From contig NZ_QYYD01000007.1 of the NCBI RefSeq assembly GCF_003591005.1, forward strand, positions 143,631-207,630: a stretch of 64,000 nucleotides of DNA. The letters run 5' to 3'. The DNA comes from Rhodopseudomonas palustris. Lineage in GTDB: Bacteria > Pseudomonadota > Alphaproteobacteria > Rhizobiales > Xanthobacteraceae. The notes beneath the pieces are model-generated. The model searched no databases, was not told the DNA's origin, and was given only the letters and a program-made list of their open reading frames with translations. The position numbers were made by a program, and so were the translations under genes. Position 1 is the stretch's first letter, and the number at the start of each line of letters is the position of its first letter. This document shows positions 9,168-18,801 of the stretch, one piece after another.

Positions 9168-9905
9168 TTACGCGGCCTTGGCGGCGCCGATCAGCGCCAG
9201 CGCCTGCGCCGGATCGAGCCGGCCATCATACAGCGCCCGCCCGGCGATCGCGCCTTCGAGTTTGTGAGCACGCGGGCTGAGCAACGTTTTCACATCCTCG
9301 ATCGAGGCGAGGCCGCCCGAGGCAATCACCGGAATGCTGATCGCATCAGCCAGCGCAATCGTGGCGTCCCAGTTGATGCCCTTCAGCAGGCCGTCGCGGG
9401 CGATGTCGGTGAAGATGATCGCGGCGACGCCGGCGTCTTCGAAGCGCTGCGCGATCTCCAGCGCGGTGACCTGCGAACTCTCGGCCCAGCCCTCAACCGC
9501 GACGTTGCCGTCGCGAGCATCGAGGCCGACGGCGACGCGGCCGGGGAATTGCCTGGCGGCATCCTTCACCAGCGCCGGATCGCGCACCGCGGCGGTGCCG
9601 ATGATGACGCGGCTGATGCCCTTGGCGAGCCAGGCTTCGATGGTTTTCAGATCACGGATGCCGCCGCCGAGTTGCACCGGCATCGACACCACCTTGAGCA
9701 TCGCCTCGACCGCCTGCGCATTCATCGGCTTGCCGGCGAAAGCGCCGTCGAGATCGACCACGTGCAGATACTGGAAGCCCTGCGCCGCGAAGCTTTTCGC
9801 CTGCGCGGCGGGATCGAGGTTGAACACGGTGGCGCGCGCCATGTCGCCCTGTTCGAGCCGCACGCACTGGCCGTTTTTGAGATCGATCGCGGGGAAGAGA
9901 ATCAT
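9168..9905 (-). CDS. hisA: ProFAR isomerase
   Basis: Opens the ribose ring of phosphoribosyl-formimino-AICAR phosphate by an Amadori rearrangement, supplying the substrate of HisF-HisH. It is 245 residues, a beta/alpha barrel paralogous to His[15 protein letters not shown] with catalytic Asp 8, [50 protein letters not shown] with the second catalytic Asp, [12 protein letters not shown] and [13 protein letters not shown]. Spacing to hisF is ten bases. The gap to hisH upstream is 181 bases and is filled mostly by a repeat, which is unusual in this compact operon. Confidence 0.97.
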   Translation of the reverse strand: MILFPAIDLKNGQCVRLEQGDMARATVFNLDPAAQAKSFAAQGFQYLHVVDLDGAFAGKPMNAQAVEAMLKVVSMPVQLGGGIRDLKTIEAWLAKGISRVIIGTAAVRDPALVKDAARQFPGRVAVGLDARDGNVAVEGWAESSQVTALEIAQRFEDAGVAAIIFTDIARDGLLKGINWDATIALADAISIPVIASGGLASIEDVKTLLSPRAHKLEGAIAGRALYDGRLDPAQALALIGAAKAA

Positions 9906-9918
9906 CGCAGGAGCTCGC

Positions 9919-10042
9919 TCCCTCCCCCCTTGCGGGGGAGGGTTGGGGTGGGGGGTAAGCCACGCGCGCCGGACTCGCGGACCCCCACCCCCGACCCCGG
10001 ATCAAGTCCGGGGCAGGCTCCCTCCCCGCAAGGGGGAGGGGA
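9919..10042. repeat. nested inverted repeat between hisH and hisA, family F
   Basis: Outer arms are ctccctcccccctt with gcgggggaggg, and their mirror ccctccccgcaagggggagg. Inside is a second palindrome around accccggatcaagtccgggg. It fills most of the hisH-hisA gap, so it lies inside the operon transcript. Shorter relatives are at 63931-63983 and, weaker, near 27506-27540. Confidence 0.7.
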
Positions 10043-10086
10043 GCAGCGCCATCGCGCGCTCCGGAGGTATGGCCGCATCGTCATGC

Positions 10087-10737
10087 TCACGGCTTCCACT
10101 TCAGAAAATTCGAGATCAGAGCCAGCCCGAAACGCTGGCTCTTTTCCGGGTGAAACTGGGTGCCCAGCATGGTGTCGCGGCCGACCACCGCGGTGAGCGG
10201 GCCGCCATAGTCGGCGCGGGCCAGCACGTCGGCGTGGTTCTCGGCGGCGAGGTGGAAGGAGTGCACGAAATAGGCGTGCAGGCCCTTCGGCCCGAGCGGC
10301 AGCTTCTCCAGCACCGGGTGATCCGCCAGCACGTCGAGCGTATTCCAGCCCATGTGCGGGATCTTCAGATCGTCCTGCTGGGGCGCGATCTTGACCACGT
10401 CGCCGGGAATCCAGCCGAGGCCCTCGGTGGTGACGTGCTCCTTGCCGCGGGTCGCCATCAGCTGCATGCCGACGCAGATGCCGAAAAACGGCCGCGCCTT
10501 GACCCGCACCGTCTCGTTCAGCGCCTCGACCATGCCGTCGATCGCGTCCAGTCCCTTGCGGCAGTCCGCGAAGGCGCCGACGCCCGGCAGCACGACGCGG
10601 TCGGAGCGAAACACCTGCTCGGGATCGCGGGTGACGATGATCTTCTCGGGAATTTCCATGCTCCGTGCCGCACGTTCGAACGCCTTGGCGGCGGAGTGCA
10701 GATTGCCGGAGCCGTAATCGACAATAGCGACGCTCAT
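10087..10737 (-). CDS. hisH: imidazole glycerol phosphate synthase, glutaminase subunit
   Basis: Class I glutamine amidotransferase that hydrolyses glutamine and channels ammonia into HisF. It is 216 residues. Seen: [18 protein letters not shown], the loop [12 protein letters not shown], the nucleophile Cys 88 in [33 protein letters not shown] and the C-terminal FHPEKSQ with the His and Glu of the triad. The ATG at 10737 follows a strong GGGAGG. Its start overlaps the stop of the DUF2628 gene by four bases (ATGA), indicating translational coupling. The longer open frame upstream is a shadow of that gene. Confidence 0.97.
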   Translation of the reverse strand: MSVAIVDYGSGNLHSAAKAFERAARSMEIPEKIIVTRDPEQVFRSDRVVLPGVGAFADCRKGLDAIDGMVEALNETVRVKARPFFGICVGMQLMATRGKEHVTTEGLGWIPGDVVKIAPQQDDLKIPHMGWNTLDVLADHPVLEKLPLGPKGLHAYFVHSFHLAAENHADVLARADYGGPLTAVVGRDTMLGTQFHPEKSQRFGLALISNFLKWKP

Positions 10738-11249
10738 CGCAGCCCTCCCGGACGCGGAAACGAGCCGACGATATCGCCATGGATCGACGACGCCGGCAGC
10801 GGGATGCCGCGGGGCGGCGGCGGGGCGCCGCGGTCGACCGGCAGCGAAAAGCTGACCGGGGTGCCCTGACGGCCGGACCAGCGATCGAAGAACCGCCGCT
10901 CGGCAGCCGGCAGATCGTCGCCGATCGCGACGTCGAGCTGGCGCCAGCCACGGCGGCGCAGCGTCCAGCGCCACAGGCTGCCGGCCTCAAGCCCGAGCAG
11001 CACGGCGATCAGCAGCAGCACCAGCACACGCGGCAGGCCGACGACGCCGAGCGCGCTCAGCGCCATGGCCGCCGCCACCGACACGACCAGATAACCGAGC
11101 AGCGCCAGCCACAACCGCTTGGTCAGCAGCCACAACGGACCGAACACGAACGCCCAAAAGTAGAACCCGTCGCGCACGAACACGAAACGGTCCGGCGCGG
11201 CGCTGCGCTCGTCGCCGTCCGGGGGCGCATGAACTGTGTAGACCGGCAT
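10734..11249 (-). CDS. DUF2628 membrane protein in the his operon
   Basis: A 171-residue protein of the DUF2628 family, function unknown. The start [10 protein letters not shown] is the family's usual beginning; the ATG at 11249 has GGAGA eight bases upstream. The pattern [23 protein letters not shown] is characteristic, followed by two further hydrophobic helices ([20 protein letters not shown] and [20 protein letters not shown]) and a soluble, proline-rich tail. It is therefore an inner-membrane protein. It lies between hisB (22-base gap) and hisH (4-base overlap). The association with hisBHAF is known in related bacteria, but no role in histidine synthesis has been shown to my knowledge. 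Confidence 0.85.
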   Translation of the reverse strand: MPVYTVHAPPDGDERSAAPDRFVFVRDGFYFWAFVFGPLWLLTKRLWLALLGYLVVSVAAAMALSALGVVGLPRVLVLLLIAVLLGLEAGSLWRWTLRRRGWRQLDVAIGDDLPAAERRFFDRWSGRQGTPVSFSLPVDRGAPPPPRGIPLPASSIHGDIVGSFPRPGGLR

Positions 11250-11271
11250 CCGATGTCTCCGCTGGACGGCG

Positions 11272-11865
11272 CTAGCCGCCGAGCTGCCCCTTGGTCGAAG
11301 GCACTTCGCCTGCCGTTTGCGGATCGATCGCCACCGCGGCACGCAGCGCCCGCGCCAGACCCTTGAAGCAGGACTCGGCGATATGGTGGCTGTTCACGCC
11401 ATATAGGGTCTCGACATGCAGAGTCACGCCCGCGTTGATGGCGAAGGCCTGGAACCATTCGCGTACCAGCTCGGTGTCGAACTCACCGATCTTGTCGCGC
11501 GGAAACTCGGCCTTGAACACCAGGAACGGCCGCCCGGAGACGTCGATCACCACCCGCGTCAGCGTCTCGTCCATCGGCATCAGCATGCTGGCATAGCGGG
11601 TGATCCCCGCCATGTTGCCGAGCGCCTGCTTGACCGCCTGGCCGAGCGCGATGCCGACATCCTCGGTGGTGTGGTGGAAGTCGACATGCAGATCGCCGGC
11701 CGCCTTGACGGTGATGTCGATGCGCGAATGCTTGGCCAGCAGCTCCAGCATGTGGTCGAAGAAGCCGATCCCGGTCGCCGAATTGGACACGCCGGTGCCG
11801 TCGAGGTTGACGGTCACCTCGATGTCGGTCTCGCGGGTCTTGCGCTTGATCGTCGCCGTGCGCAT
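11272..11865 (-). CDS. hisB: imidazoleglycerol-phosphate dehydratase
   Basis: Dehydrates imidazole glycerol phosphate to imidazole acetol phosphate using two manganese ions. It is 197 residues, the monofunctional form without a histidinol phosphatase domain. Marks: [35 protein letters not shown] with the first metal ligands, [17 protein letters not shown] with the HHxxE set, and the second half [25 protein letters not shown]. The ATG at 11865 is chosen; a GTG at 11877 sits almost on top of AGGAG and is less likely. First gene of the minus-strand his run; its promoter should lie in the gap shared with the divergent hslV. Confidence 0.96.
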   Translation of the reverse strand: MRTATIKRKTRETDIEVTVNLDGTGVSNSATGIGFFDHMLELLAKHSRIDITVKAAGDLHVDFHHTTEDVGIALGQAVKQALGNMAGITRYASMLMPMDETLTRVVIDVSGRPFLVFKAEFPRDKIGEFDTELVREWFQAFAINAGVTLHVETLYGVNSHHIAESCFKGLARALRAAVAIDPQTAGEVPSTKGQLGG

Positions 11866-12056
11866 CAAAGCGGACACTCCTTGAAAAACGCCGCCCTTTT
11901 AACAGGCGGATGACGGCTTCGCTACTGCACGCGGCGCAACCGCGTCCCGATCTTCGTCCTATGGTGACTGGAATTCGCCCGCCGCATCGGCCACTTGCCG
12001 GGCGGTTTGCATCGGCGGCCGGTCGTGCCTAGATCAGCGCTCGCGAAAGGATTGCC

Positions 12057-12626
12057 ATGAACATTCATTCTTCCTCGGGCGAGGCCGCTCCGCAGGTCTG
12101 GCACGGCACCACCATTCTGACCGTCCGCAAGGGCGGCAAGGTGGTGATCGGCGGCGACGGGCAGGTCTCGATCGGCCAGACCGTCATCAAGGCCAACGCC
12201 AAGAAGGTCCGCAAGCTCGGCAAGGGTGAGGTGATCGGCGGATTCGCCGGCGCCACCGCCGACGCCTTCACGCTGTTCGAGCGACTCGAGGCCAAGCTCG
12301 AACAATATCCCGGCCAGCTCACCCGCGCGGCGGTCGAACTCGCCAAGGATTGGCGCACCGACCGCTATCTGCGGCGGCTCGAAGCCATGATGATCGTCGC
12401 CGACAAGGACGTGTCGCTGGTGCTGACCGGCACCGGCGACGTGCTGGAGCCGGAAGCCGGCGTGATGGCGATCGGCTCCGGCGGCAATTACGCGCTGGCG
12501 GCCGCCCGAGCGCTGATCGACACCGATCAGGACGCCGAGACCATCGTGCGCAAATCGCTCGGCATCGCGGCCGAGATCTGCGTCTACACCAACGGCAATC
12601 TCACCATCGAAACGCTGCCCGCATGA
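12057..12626 (+). CDS. hslV: ATP-dependent protease peptidase subunit HslV
   Basis: Proteolytic subunit of the HslUV (ClpYQ) protease, a double hexamer with an N-terminal threonine nucleophile. The translated protein has 189 residues; 17 N-terminal residues precede [13 protein letters not shown], so maturation should expose Thr 18, as in other alphaproteobacterial HslV with a longer propeptide. Other marks: [65 protein letters not shown]. An AGGA stretch precedes the ATG. Its stop overlaps the next start by four bases (ATGA). hslU follows after that gene. Confidence 0.97.
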   Translation: MNIHSSSGEAAPQVWHGTTILTVRKGGKVVIGGDGQVSIGQTVIKANAKKVRKLGKGEVIGGFAGATADAFTLFERLEAKLEQYPGQLTRAAVELAKDWRTDRYLRRLEAMMIVADKDVSLVLTGTGDVLEPEAGVMAIGSGGNYALAAARALIDTDQDAETIVRKSLGIAAEICVYTNGNLTIETLPA

Positions 12627-13234
12627 GCATGGCGCGGGCCGAACGGCCGGGTGCGTCCGCGGCCGGCCTGCCGGTCCGCCGGGCGCTGCTGGTCGTTATT
12701 GGCCTGCTTTGCGTGCAGGCCGCGGCGCTGTACGCGATGGGGCGGGTGCCGATCTGCACCTGCGGCACCGTCAAGCTGTGGCACGGCGTCGTGCAGAGCT
12801 CGGAGAATTCGCAGCACCTCACCGACTGGTATACGTTCTCGCACATCATCCACGGCTTCCTGTTCTACGCCGGCACGCGGCTCGTGCTGCCGCGGTGGTC
12901 GTGGGCGGCGCGGCTGATCGCGGCGGTGCTGATCGAAGGCGCCTGGGAGCTGACCGAGAATTCCAGCTGCATCATCGAGCGCTACCGCGCCGGCACGATC
13001 TCGCTCGATTACTACGGCGACAGCATCGTCAATTCGGTCGCCGATACCTGTGCGATGATCGTGGGCTTCTTGCTGGCGTGGCGGTTGCCGGTCGCGGTGA
13101 CGATCGCCATTGCGGTCGTGTTCGAAGTGCTGGTCGGGCTGCACATCCGCGACAATCTGACCCTCAACGTCATCATGCTGATCTATCCATCCGATGCCAT
13201 CCGGCAGTGGCAGGCGGGACCGCCCATCATCTAA
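12623..13234 (+). CDS. UPF0314/DUF2585 membrane protein between hslV and hslU
   Basis: A 203-residue protein of the UPF0314 (DUF2585) family, function unknown. Four or so hydrophobic segments are visible: an N-terminal helix ([19 protein letters not shown]), [36 protein letters not shown] and [14 protein letters not shown]. Conserved polar motifs between them suggest a membrane enzyme or transporter: [63 protein letters not shown]. The ATG at 12623 overlaps the hslV stop by four bases, so it is translationally coupled to hslV; hslU begins 68 bases later. What it has to do with the protease is unknown. Confidence 0.88.
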   Translation: MSMARAERPGASAAGLPVRRALLVVIGLLCVQAAALYAMGRVPICTCGTVKLWHGVVQSSENSQHLTDWYTFSHIIHGFLFYAGTRLVLPRWSWAARLIAAVLIEGAWELTENSSCIIERYRAGTISLDYYGDSIVNSVADTCAMIVGFLLAWRLPVAVTIAIAVVFEVLVGLHIRDNLTLNVIMLIYPSDAIRQWQAGPPII

Positions 13235-13302
13235 CAGCTTTGCATCTGACTGCTTGCATCTCACCGCTTGCTCCTCACTCCGACCGACCCTACGTAGGCC
13301 CC

Positions 13303-14607
13303 ATGACCGACTTTTCCCCCCGCGAAATCGTTTCCGAACTCGACCGCTTCATCGTCGGCCAGGCCGACGCCAAGCGCGCGGTCGCCATCGCGCTGCGCAA
13401 CCGCTGGCGGCGGCTGCAGCTCGAAGGGTCCTTGCGCGAAGAAGTGCTGCCGAAAAACATCCTGATGATCGGCCCGACCGGCGTCGGCAAGACCGAGATC
13501 GCGCGGCGGCTGGCGAAGCTCGCCGGCGCGCCATTCCTCAAGGTCGAAGCCACCAAGTTCACCGAGGTCGGCTATGTCGGCCGCGACGTCGAGCAGATCA
13601 TCCGCGATCTCGTCGAAGTCGCGATCGCGCAGGTCCGCGAGCGCAAGCGCAAGGATGTCCAGGCGCGCGCCCAGGTCGCCGCCGAGGAGCGCGTGCTCGA
13701 CGCGCTGGTCGGCCCAGGATCGAGCCCGGCAACCCGCGATTCCTTCCGCCGCAAGCTGCGCGCCGGCGAACTCAACGACAAGGAAATCGAGATCGAGACC
13801 CAGGGCGGTAGCGGCGGAGCGCCGATGTTCGAGATTCCCGGGATGCCAGGCGCCCAGATCGGCGCAATCTCGCTCGGCGACATCTTCGGCAAGATGGGCG
13901 GCCGAACCAAGACCCGCCGGCTGAGCGTCGCCGAATCGCACGATATCCTGGTGAACGAGGAAGCCGACAAGCTGCTCGACGGCGATCAGCTGGTGCAGGA
14001 AGCGATCGCCGCGGTCGAGAACAACGGCATCGTCTTCCTCGACGAGATCGACAAGATCTGCGTGCGCGACGGCCGCTCTGGCGGAGAAGTGTCGCGCGAG
14101 GGCGTGCAGCGCGATCTGCTGCCGCTGATCGAAGGCACCACCGTCACCACCAAGCACGGCGCGGTGAAGACCGAGCACATCCTGTTTATCGCCTCGGGCG
14201 CCTTCCACATCGCCAAGCCGTCCGACCTGCTGCCGGAACTGCAGGGCCGGCTGCCGATTCGCGTCGAGCTGAGCGCGCTCAGCCGTGACGACATGCGCCG
14301 CATCCTGACCGAGCCGGAAGCATCGCTGCTCAAGCAATACGTGGCGTTGATGCAGACCGAAGGCGTCACACTGGAATTCGGCGACGACGCCATCGATGCG
14401 CTCGCCGACGTTGCCGTGGCGGTCAACTCCACGGTCGAGAACATCGGCGCGCGGCGGCTGCAGACCGTGATGGAGCGCGTGCTCGACGACATCTCCTTCG
14501 TGGCCCCCGACCGCGGCGGCGAAACCATCCGCATCGACGCCGACTACGTCCAGAAGAACGTCGGCGACCTGGCGAAGAACACGGATCTGAGCCGGTTTAT
14601 TTTGTAG
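13303..14607 (+). CDS. hslU: ATP-dependent protease ATPase subunit HslU
   Basis: AAA+ unfoldase that feeds substrates to HslV. It is 434 residues. Seen in order: [20 protein letters not shown], Walker A GPTGVGKT (57-64), the pore motif [16 protein letters not shown], a variable I-domain (about 110-230), Walker B FLDEIDKI (Asp 247), and the C-terminal sensor 2 region [22 protein letters not shown] ending in LSRFIL, the tail that docks into HslV. The ATG at 13303 is the expected family start; the longer upstream frame is a shadow of the DUF2585 gene. Same operon as hslV. Confidence 0.97.
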   Translation: MTDFSPREIVSELDRFIVGQADAKRAVAIALRNRWRRLQLEGSLREEVLPKNILMIGPTGVGKTEIARRLAKLAGAPFLKVEATKFTEVGYVGRDVEQIIRDLVEVAIAQVRERKRKDVQARAQVAAEERVLDALVGPGSSPATRDSFRRKLRAGELNDKEIEIETQGGSGGAPMFEIPGMPGAQIGAISLGDIFGKMGGRTKTRRLSVAESHDILVNEEADKLLDGDQLVQEAIAAVENNGIVFLDEIDKICVRDGRSGGEVSREGVQRDLLPLIEGTTVTTKHGAVKTEHILFIASGAFHIAKPSDLLPELQGRLPIRVELSALSRDDMRRILTEPEASLLKQYVALMQTEGVTLEFGDDAIDALADVAVAVNSTVENIGARRLQTVMERVLDDISFVAPDRGGETIRIDADYVQKNVGDLAKNTDLSRFIL

Positions 14608-14675
14608 GTGGGTGGGGAATAGACGTGATCGGCTCGAGCCGCTGATGACGCAGAGTGCCTACTCCAAGTACAAAC

Positions 14676-14752
14676 GTCATGCGCGGGCTTGACCCGCGCA
14701 TCCATCGTTCCTCGCAAGACGATGGATTGCCGGGTCAAGCCCGGCAATGACG
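14676..14752. repeat. inverted repeat, family B (GTCATGC.../...GCAATGACG)
   Basis: Starts gtcatgcgcgggcttgaccc and ends gtcaagcccggcaatgacg, with central arms atccatcg and cgatggat around a short loop. It lies downstream of hslU. Related copies with a gtcatggccgggct arm are at 18717-18793, 37502-37536 and 52277-52366. Confidence 0.8.
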
Positions 14753-14807
14753 GGCGTGGGGTCGTGATGCGTTTCGGCTACCTACCGGCCTCTCCCCACT
14801 CTCCTAC

Positions 14808-14900
14808 GTCATCGCCCGGCTCGACCGGGCGATCCAGTTCTGCTGCTAAGTAACAGATGCTCTGGGATACTGGATCACCCGCATGCGCGGGTGATGACGG
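14808..14900. repeat. inverted repeat, family C (GTCATCGCCCGG...)
   Basis: Starts gtcatcgcccggctcgaccg with the arm gggcgatccag, and ends tctgggatactggatcaccc then gcgcgggtgatgacgg. Copies of the same family are at 37336-37434 and 52615-52716. It lies 65 bases before the smr stop codon. Confidence 0.8.
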
Positions 14901-14964
14901 CGGTGGATGGGGATACGTCGCCGGATGAGATCCAAGGCTTACTAACCATACCCGAGCTTGCTAA

Positions 14965-15552
14965 CTAACTGCGCGCCCTTCTTACCCGCACATACAGCGC
15001 GCCTTCGCCGCCGTGGCCGATCGCGGCTTCGTCGAAGCCGATCACGTAGCTGCGGAATTCCGGCAGGCTCAGCCAGTGCGGCACCTGGCGGCGAAGGACG
15101 CCGCGTTCGCCGTCGCCGGGGCGTCCGCCTTTGCCGGTGATCACCAGCACGAACGACAGCCCGTCGTGGCTGGCGTGCTGCAGAAACCGCAGCAGCGCGA
15201 GATGGGCGCGCGCCTGGGTCATGCCGTGCAGATCGATCCGGGCGTCGATATCCTTGCGGCCGCGCGACAGATGCGAGCGTTCGCGGCGGCCGAGCGTCGC
15301 CAGCGGTGGCGGACTCATCGGCGCCGCGAGTTTGGCCGGGCGCTTGATCGGCTGCTGCGATGGCGGCGGGGCAGTCGACTTTGCGACGGGTGCGTCCGGG
15401 GCTGCAGTCAGTTCGATGCGGGTCAGCCGCGGTCGCCCGCGCAACGGCTTGACCTGCTTGGCGACGCTGTCCCACAGCGCGCGCTCGTCCTCGCTGAGCT
15501 GACGCTTGCGGCGCGAGGCCGGTGGATCGACCGGAGGGATGACTCGCTTCAT
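14965..15552 (-). CDS. Smr/MutS2-type domain protein
   Basis: A 195-residue protein with a C-terminal Smr domain, a fold found in nicking endonucleases and in MutS2. Marks: IDARIDLHGMTQARAHLALL (the DLHG motif), FVLVITGKGGRPGDGERGVL (the TGKG loop) and VPHWLSLPEFRSYVIGFDEA. The N-terminal 80 residues are basic and proline/alanine-rich and probably disordered. The ATG at 15552 (MKRVIPPVDPPASRRK) is chosen; the long upstream frame is a shadow of mltA. It follows mltA by only four bases, so they share a transcript. No MutS domain is present. Confidence 0.88.
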   Translation of the reverse strand: MKRVIPPVDPPASRRKRQLSEDERALWDSVAKQVKPLRGRPRLTRIELTAAPDAPVAKSTAPPPSQQPIKRPAKLAAPMSPPPLATLGRRERSHLSRGRKDIDARIDLHGMTQARAHLALLRFLQHASHDGLSFVLVITGKGGRPGDGERGVLRRQVPHWLSLPEFRSYVIGFDEAAIGHGGEGALYVRVRRARS

Positions 15553-15556
15553 GCGA

Positions 15557-17104
15557 TCACGGCGCCGGCCGTTGCGGAGACGGTGCGTCGGAACGCTTGG
15601 GCTCAGGCTTGGGCTTGCGCTTTGCCGCATCGGCCGGCGGCGGATCCGGGCGCGTCTGCGGCGTCGGCACGGCCTGGGTGGCGGGCGAGATCGGAGGATT
15701 GCTCGCCGTTGCGTCGGCGGGCTTGGTCTCCGGCTGAGCCGACGGGGAAGCCTTGACGGGTGTCTGCGGAAACAGCTTGGCGATCTTCGCCGAGGGCCGC
15801 GGGTCGGGGAGGGGCATGGTGCGGCCGCGCGCCAATGGATCAAGACTCTTGGGCATCAGCATCACGAAACGAATCGGGTGTCGCATCCGGCCGGCCACCG
15901 CACCGGCCGCAGCGCCGGCGCCGAAATACAAATCGGCGCGTGCCGGACCGACGATCGCGGAGCCGGTATCCTGCGCCACCATCAGCCGGCGAAATCCCGT
16001 CCTGGCGCTCGCCGACTCGACCGGCAATTCGCCGGTGATGAAGAACGGCGTACCGTAGACGTGAAGCGCCTTGTCGACGGCGATCGAACGGCCGGCGGTG
16101 AGCGGCACGCCTTGGGCGCCGACCGCCTCGTCGTCGTCCTTCAGCTTGACCTCGCGGAAGAACACGTAGGAGCGGTTGGCGCGCCGCAGCTCCTTGGCGC
16201 CGTCCGGATTGGCGTCCATCCATTCGCGGATGCGCTGCATCGACATCTGCTCTTTGGGGATGATGCCGCGATCGATCAGCACGCGGCCGACCGGCGTGTA
16301 GGGGTAACCGTTATGTGCATCGTAATTGATGCGGACCACGCTGCCGTCCTCGAGCTTCACGCGTGCCGAGCCCTGGATCTGCGAGAACAGCAAGTCGGTC
16401 TGGCTCTTCAGCCAGCAGATCTCGAGACCGCGGCCAGCCACGGCGCCGTCTTCGATCGCGGCGCGGTCGTAATACGGTACCAGCTTGCGTCGGCCGATCT
16501 TGCGATACACCGGGCCACCGTTTGGAAGTGCGGCGTCCTGCGCGTAGCCACGCACGAACAGATTCGACGGCCGGCGATAGACCGGCACGTTGTAGACGTC
16601 GGTCTGCACCCGCGAGCCCTCGACCACCGGCTCGTAGTATCCGGTGACGAAGCCGGCCTCCTCGCCGAGCCGGGAAATCTCCACCGGCAGAAAATGCTGT
16701 TCAAAGAACTTGCGAGCCGCGGCATTGCCGGTGACGTCGGCGTTTCGCGCCGCGGCGCATGGCTCGGCCAGCGAGGCGCCGAGCGGCTTGCTGTCGGAAA
16801 CGGTTTTGCTGCGAGCCGCCAGGATCGGCCGGCAGCTGACCCGAAAGGTCTTGAACGCCGCGAGCTGGTCGTCGTCATTCCAGCCGGCGACTTGATCCCA
16901 ACTCACCGGCGCGTATTGGGCGCCGGGAATTTCGATCGGCCAAACTGGTTGGACGTGCCGTTTGGCGTGATGATGATGCTTCGGCGCAGAGTGCCGGGGC
17001 GCAGCGTCCGCCGACAACGGCGTCAACAGCAGCGCGGCGAGGGCACCGCGCACCCAGACGGCGCGCGGTGCGCCGCGCGGCTCACTGGCCGGCGCCGGTG
17101 CCAA
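15557..17104 (-). CDS. mltA: membrane-bound lytic murein transglycosylase A
   Basis: Cleaves the glycan strands of peptidoglycan, leaving 1,6-anhydro ends; acts in the periplasm. The exported protein has a hydrophobic core (GALAALLLTPLSADAA) and then a histidine run (APKHHHHAKRH). The MltA domain includes FVTGYYEPVVEGSRV, YNVPVYRRP and GAVAGRGLEICWLKS, and the 3D domain VAQDTGSAIVGPARADLYFG holds the catalytic Asp. About 110 C-terminal residues are proline-, alanine- and lysine-rich, longer than in Escherichia coli MltA. No lipobox cysteine is visible. The start is uncertain: I use TTG at 17104, which has GGAAG upstream and a better n-region; GTG at 17053 is the alternative. It overlaps the tim44 gene by about 23 bases with this start. 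Confidence 0.9.
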   Translation of the reverse strand: MAPAPASEPRGAPRAVWVRGALAALLLTPLSADAAPRHSAPKHHHHAKRHVQPVWPIEIPGAQYAPVSWDQVAGWNDDDQLAAFKTFRVSCRPILAARSKTVSDSKPLGASLAEPCAAARNADVTGNAAARKFFEQHFLPVEISRLGEEAGFVTGYYEPVVEGSRVQTDVYNVPVYRRPSNLFVRGYAQDAALPNGGPVYRKIGRRKLVPYYDRAAIEDGAVAGRGLEICWLKSQTDLLFSQIQGSARVKLEDGSVVRINYDAHNGYPYTPVGRVLIDRGIIPKEQMSMQRIREWMDANPDGAKELRRANRSYVFFREVKLKDDDEAVGAQGVPLTAGRSIAVDKALHVYGTPFFITGELPVESASARTGFRRLMVAQDTGSAIVGPARADLYFGAGAAAGAVAGRMRHPIRFVMLMPKSLDPLARGRTMPLPDPRPSAKIAKLFPQTPVKASPSAQPETKPADATASNPPISPATQAVPTPQTRPDPPPADAAKRKPKPEPKRSDAPSPQRPAP

Positions 17105-17789
17105 CCAGCTTCCAGTTCGGATCGCGCGAGCTGATGTCGCGGGCGAAGGTCCAGACGTCGGTGATGTCCGAAACCTTGTCGGGGGTACCATCGACGACCG
17201 CGCCGGTCTTGTCGCGGGTCACCGAAATCATCTGCGACACGAATCGCACGGTGAGCTGTGCGGTGTGATCGCGGACTTCAGCGCCGACCAGCTCCGCCTT
17301 CTCGATCGCCACGAAGCGGGTCTCGGTCTTGTACTCGTTCTTCTCGCGCTCCCTGATGGCGGCGTCGAAGCTGTCATAGACCTCGCTCGACAGCAGGTCC
17401 TTGAGAGAACGGCGATCGCCATTGGCGAACGCCATCACGATCATCTCGTACGCGCTTTTGGCGCCGGTCAGGAAATGATTGGCATCGAACGAGGAGTCCT
17501 GCAGCAACACGGCATTGAGGCCGTGGGCGAGCGGCGAGTCGGGCTCGGCAATGCCCTTCCAGCGATCCGACGGCGGCACCACGTCGGCGCTCGGCGCGGC
17601 AGGTGCCTGATCGATCACAGAGCCCGGCATCGGCACCACATTGGTGTCCGGCTTGCCGGGCAGCACGTCGCGCGCCGCGGCACGATCGAACGGCGGACGT
17701 TCGTTGCCGGTTTTTTGACCCAGCACGTTGCGCAGACGCAGGAAGATGAACACCGCAAGTGCCAGGAAGATGATGGTGTAGATATCCAC
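17082..17789 (-). CDS. Tim44-domain inner-membrane protein
   Basis: A 235-residue protein with one N-terminal membrane helix (MDIYTIIFLALAVFIFLRL) and a C-terminal Tim44-like domain (NAVLLQDSSFDANHFLTGAKSAYEMIV, LKDLLSSEVYDSFDAAIRE, LVGAEVRDHTAQLTVRFVSQM, VTDVWTFARD). In mitochondria Tim44 tethers the import motor; in alphaproteobacteria the homologues (TimA) are of uncertain role in the envelope. The linker (residues 25-90) is proline-rich. It is the first gene of a tim44-mltA-smr run and is divergent from secB. Confidence 0.88.
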   Translation of the reverse strand: MDIYTIIFLALAVFIFLRLRNVLGQKTGNERPPFDRAAARDVLPGKPDTNVVPMPGSVIDQAPAAPSADVVPPSDRWKGIAEPDSPLAHGLNAVLLQDSSFDANHFLTGAKSAYEMIVMAFANGDRRSLKDLLSSEVYDSFDAAIREREKNEYKTETRFVAIEKAELVGAEVRDHTAQLTVRFVSQMISVTRDKTGAVVDGTPDKVSDITDVWTFARDISSRDPNWKLVGTGAGQ

Positions 17790-18219
17790 GTCGCTTCACT
17801 TTCTCATCGGCGCCGGACCCGGCGCACAATGCGCCTGCGGACCGGCGGCCCAAATTCACGATGGGCCAGCTCCACATGTAGGGAGGAACTCGGCCCGTCC
17901 AATGCCGCGTTTTGGCACAGCCGGGCCAGTTGGCAAGTGCCGTCCCGTCGCGCCCGCGCCACGATCCGGCCGAATGTAGGCCCTTCGTCGCAACTGGGAA
18001 ACCGGATCATTGTAAGAAAGTTCACGGCGCCAGTGATTTAGACGTGACCGACCGGTCGTCTTGGCGGCCCGACGCAACCGGCGATCGGCGGCGCTAGCAC
18101 GTCGGTCGACCTTGTGGATGGCGGCGCGGCTATGTTAGCCACTCGCCGACAGATTCACCCGCTTATCCGCGTGGATGCCGCCCTGCGGCCACAGCCTCCC
18201 GCGCTCCAGGAGAATTTCG
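17790..18219. other. divergent gap between tim44 and secB
   Basis: 430 bases. It should hold the promoters of both flanking genes, but I cannot place -35 and -10 boxes with confidence. Short overlapping ORFs in this stretch look Arg-rich and random. As I recall, many Rhizobiales carry fxsA here; I see no hydrophobic ORF that would be FxsA. Confidence 0.45.
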
Positions 18220-18687
18220 ATGACCAATGGCAATGGTGCTCCTCCCGAGGGCGCTCCTCCGCAACTCAACGTGCTGGCGCAGTACACCAAGGACCTGTCG
18301 TTCGAGAACCCGAACGCCCCGGCCTCGCTGGCGCCGCAGCAGAACCAGCCGGCCATCAACATCCAGATCAATGTCGGCGCCAACAAGCTGGCCGACACCG
18401 AATACGAAGTGACGCTGTCGATCGAAGGCAAGGCCGAATCCGGCAGCAGCGTGCTGTTCAGCTTCGAGCTCGCCTATGCGGGCGTCTTCCGGATCGTCAA
18501 CATTCCGGAAGAAAATCTGCACCCGCTGATCATGATCGAATGCCCGCGGCTGCTGTTCCCGTTCGCCCGCGAGATCATCGCCACCGCGGTCCGCGACGGC
18601 GGCTTCCCGCCCCTGATGCTCGACCCGGTCGATTTCGTCGGCCTGTATCGCCAGAACCTCGAGCGCGCTCAGGGTCAGCCGAGCTGA
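18220..18687 (+). CDS. secB: protein-export chaperone SecB
   Basis: Cytoplasmic tetrameric chaperone that keeps preproteins unfolded and hands them to SecA. It is 155 residues. Marks: [98 protein letters not shown]. The ATG at 18220 has AGGAGA seven bases upstream; the frame opens at 18175 but without support. Single gene, convergent with dnaQ. Confidence 0.97.
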   Translation: MTNGNGAPPEGAPPQLNVLAQYTKDLSFENPNAPASLAPQQNQPAINIQINVGANKLADTEYEVTLSIEGKAESGSSVLFSFELAYAGVFRIVNIPEENLHPLIMIECPRLLFPFAREIIATAVRDGGFPPLMLDPVDFVGLYRQNLERAQGQPS

Positions 18688-18716
18688 GATTCGGCTCGGG
18701 CCTCGATCCAAACGTT

Positions 18717-18793
18717 GTCATGGCCGGGCTTGTCCCGGCCATTTGCGTTCTGGGGGTGATGCGCTGGCGTTGGATGCCCGGACGAACCGGGGC
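18717..18793. repeat. inverted repeat, family B (GTCATGGCCGGGC...)
   Basis: Left part gtcatggccgggcttgtccc with ggccatttgcg, right part ggatgcccggacgaaccggg. It occupies nearly the whole 114-base gap between the convergent ends of secB and dnaQ. The right arm is less well kept than in the 52277 copy. Confidence 0.7.
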
Positions 18794-18801
18794 GCGGCCG
18801 C

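Larger units (their letters stand above)
14608..14964. other. convergent gap between hslU and smr
   Basis: 357 bases with no ORF worth calling. It holds two different inverted repeats (14676-14752 and 14808-14900, listed separately). No T-run terminator follows hslU, so the repeats are the only visible candidates for ending the two converging transcripts. Confidence 0.6.

Noticed and set aside
12709..13302. Long N-terminal extension of the hslU frame
   Set aside because: Arg-rich text antiphase to the DUF2585 gene; HslU has its canonical N-terminus at 13303.
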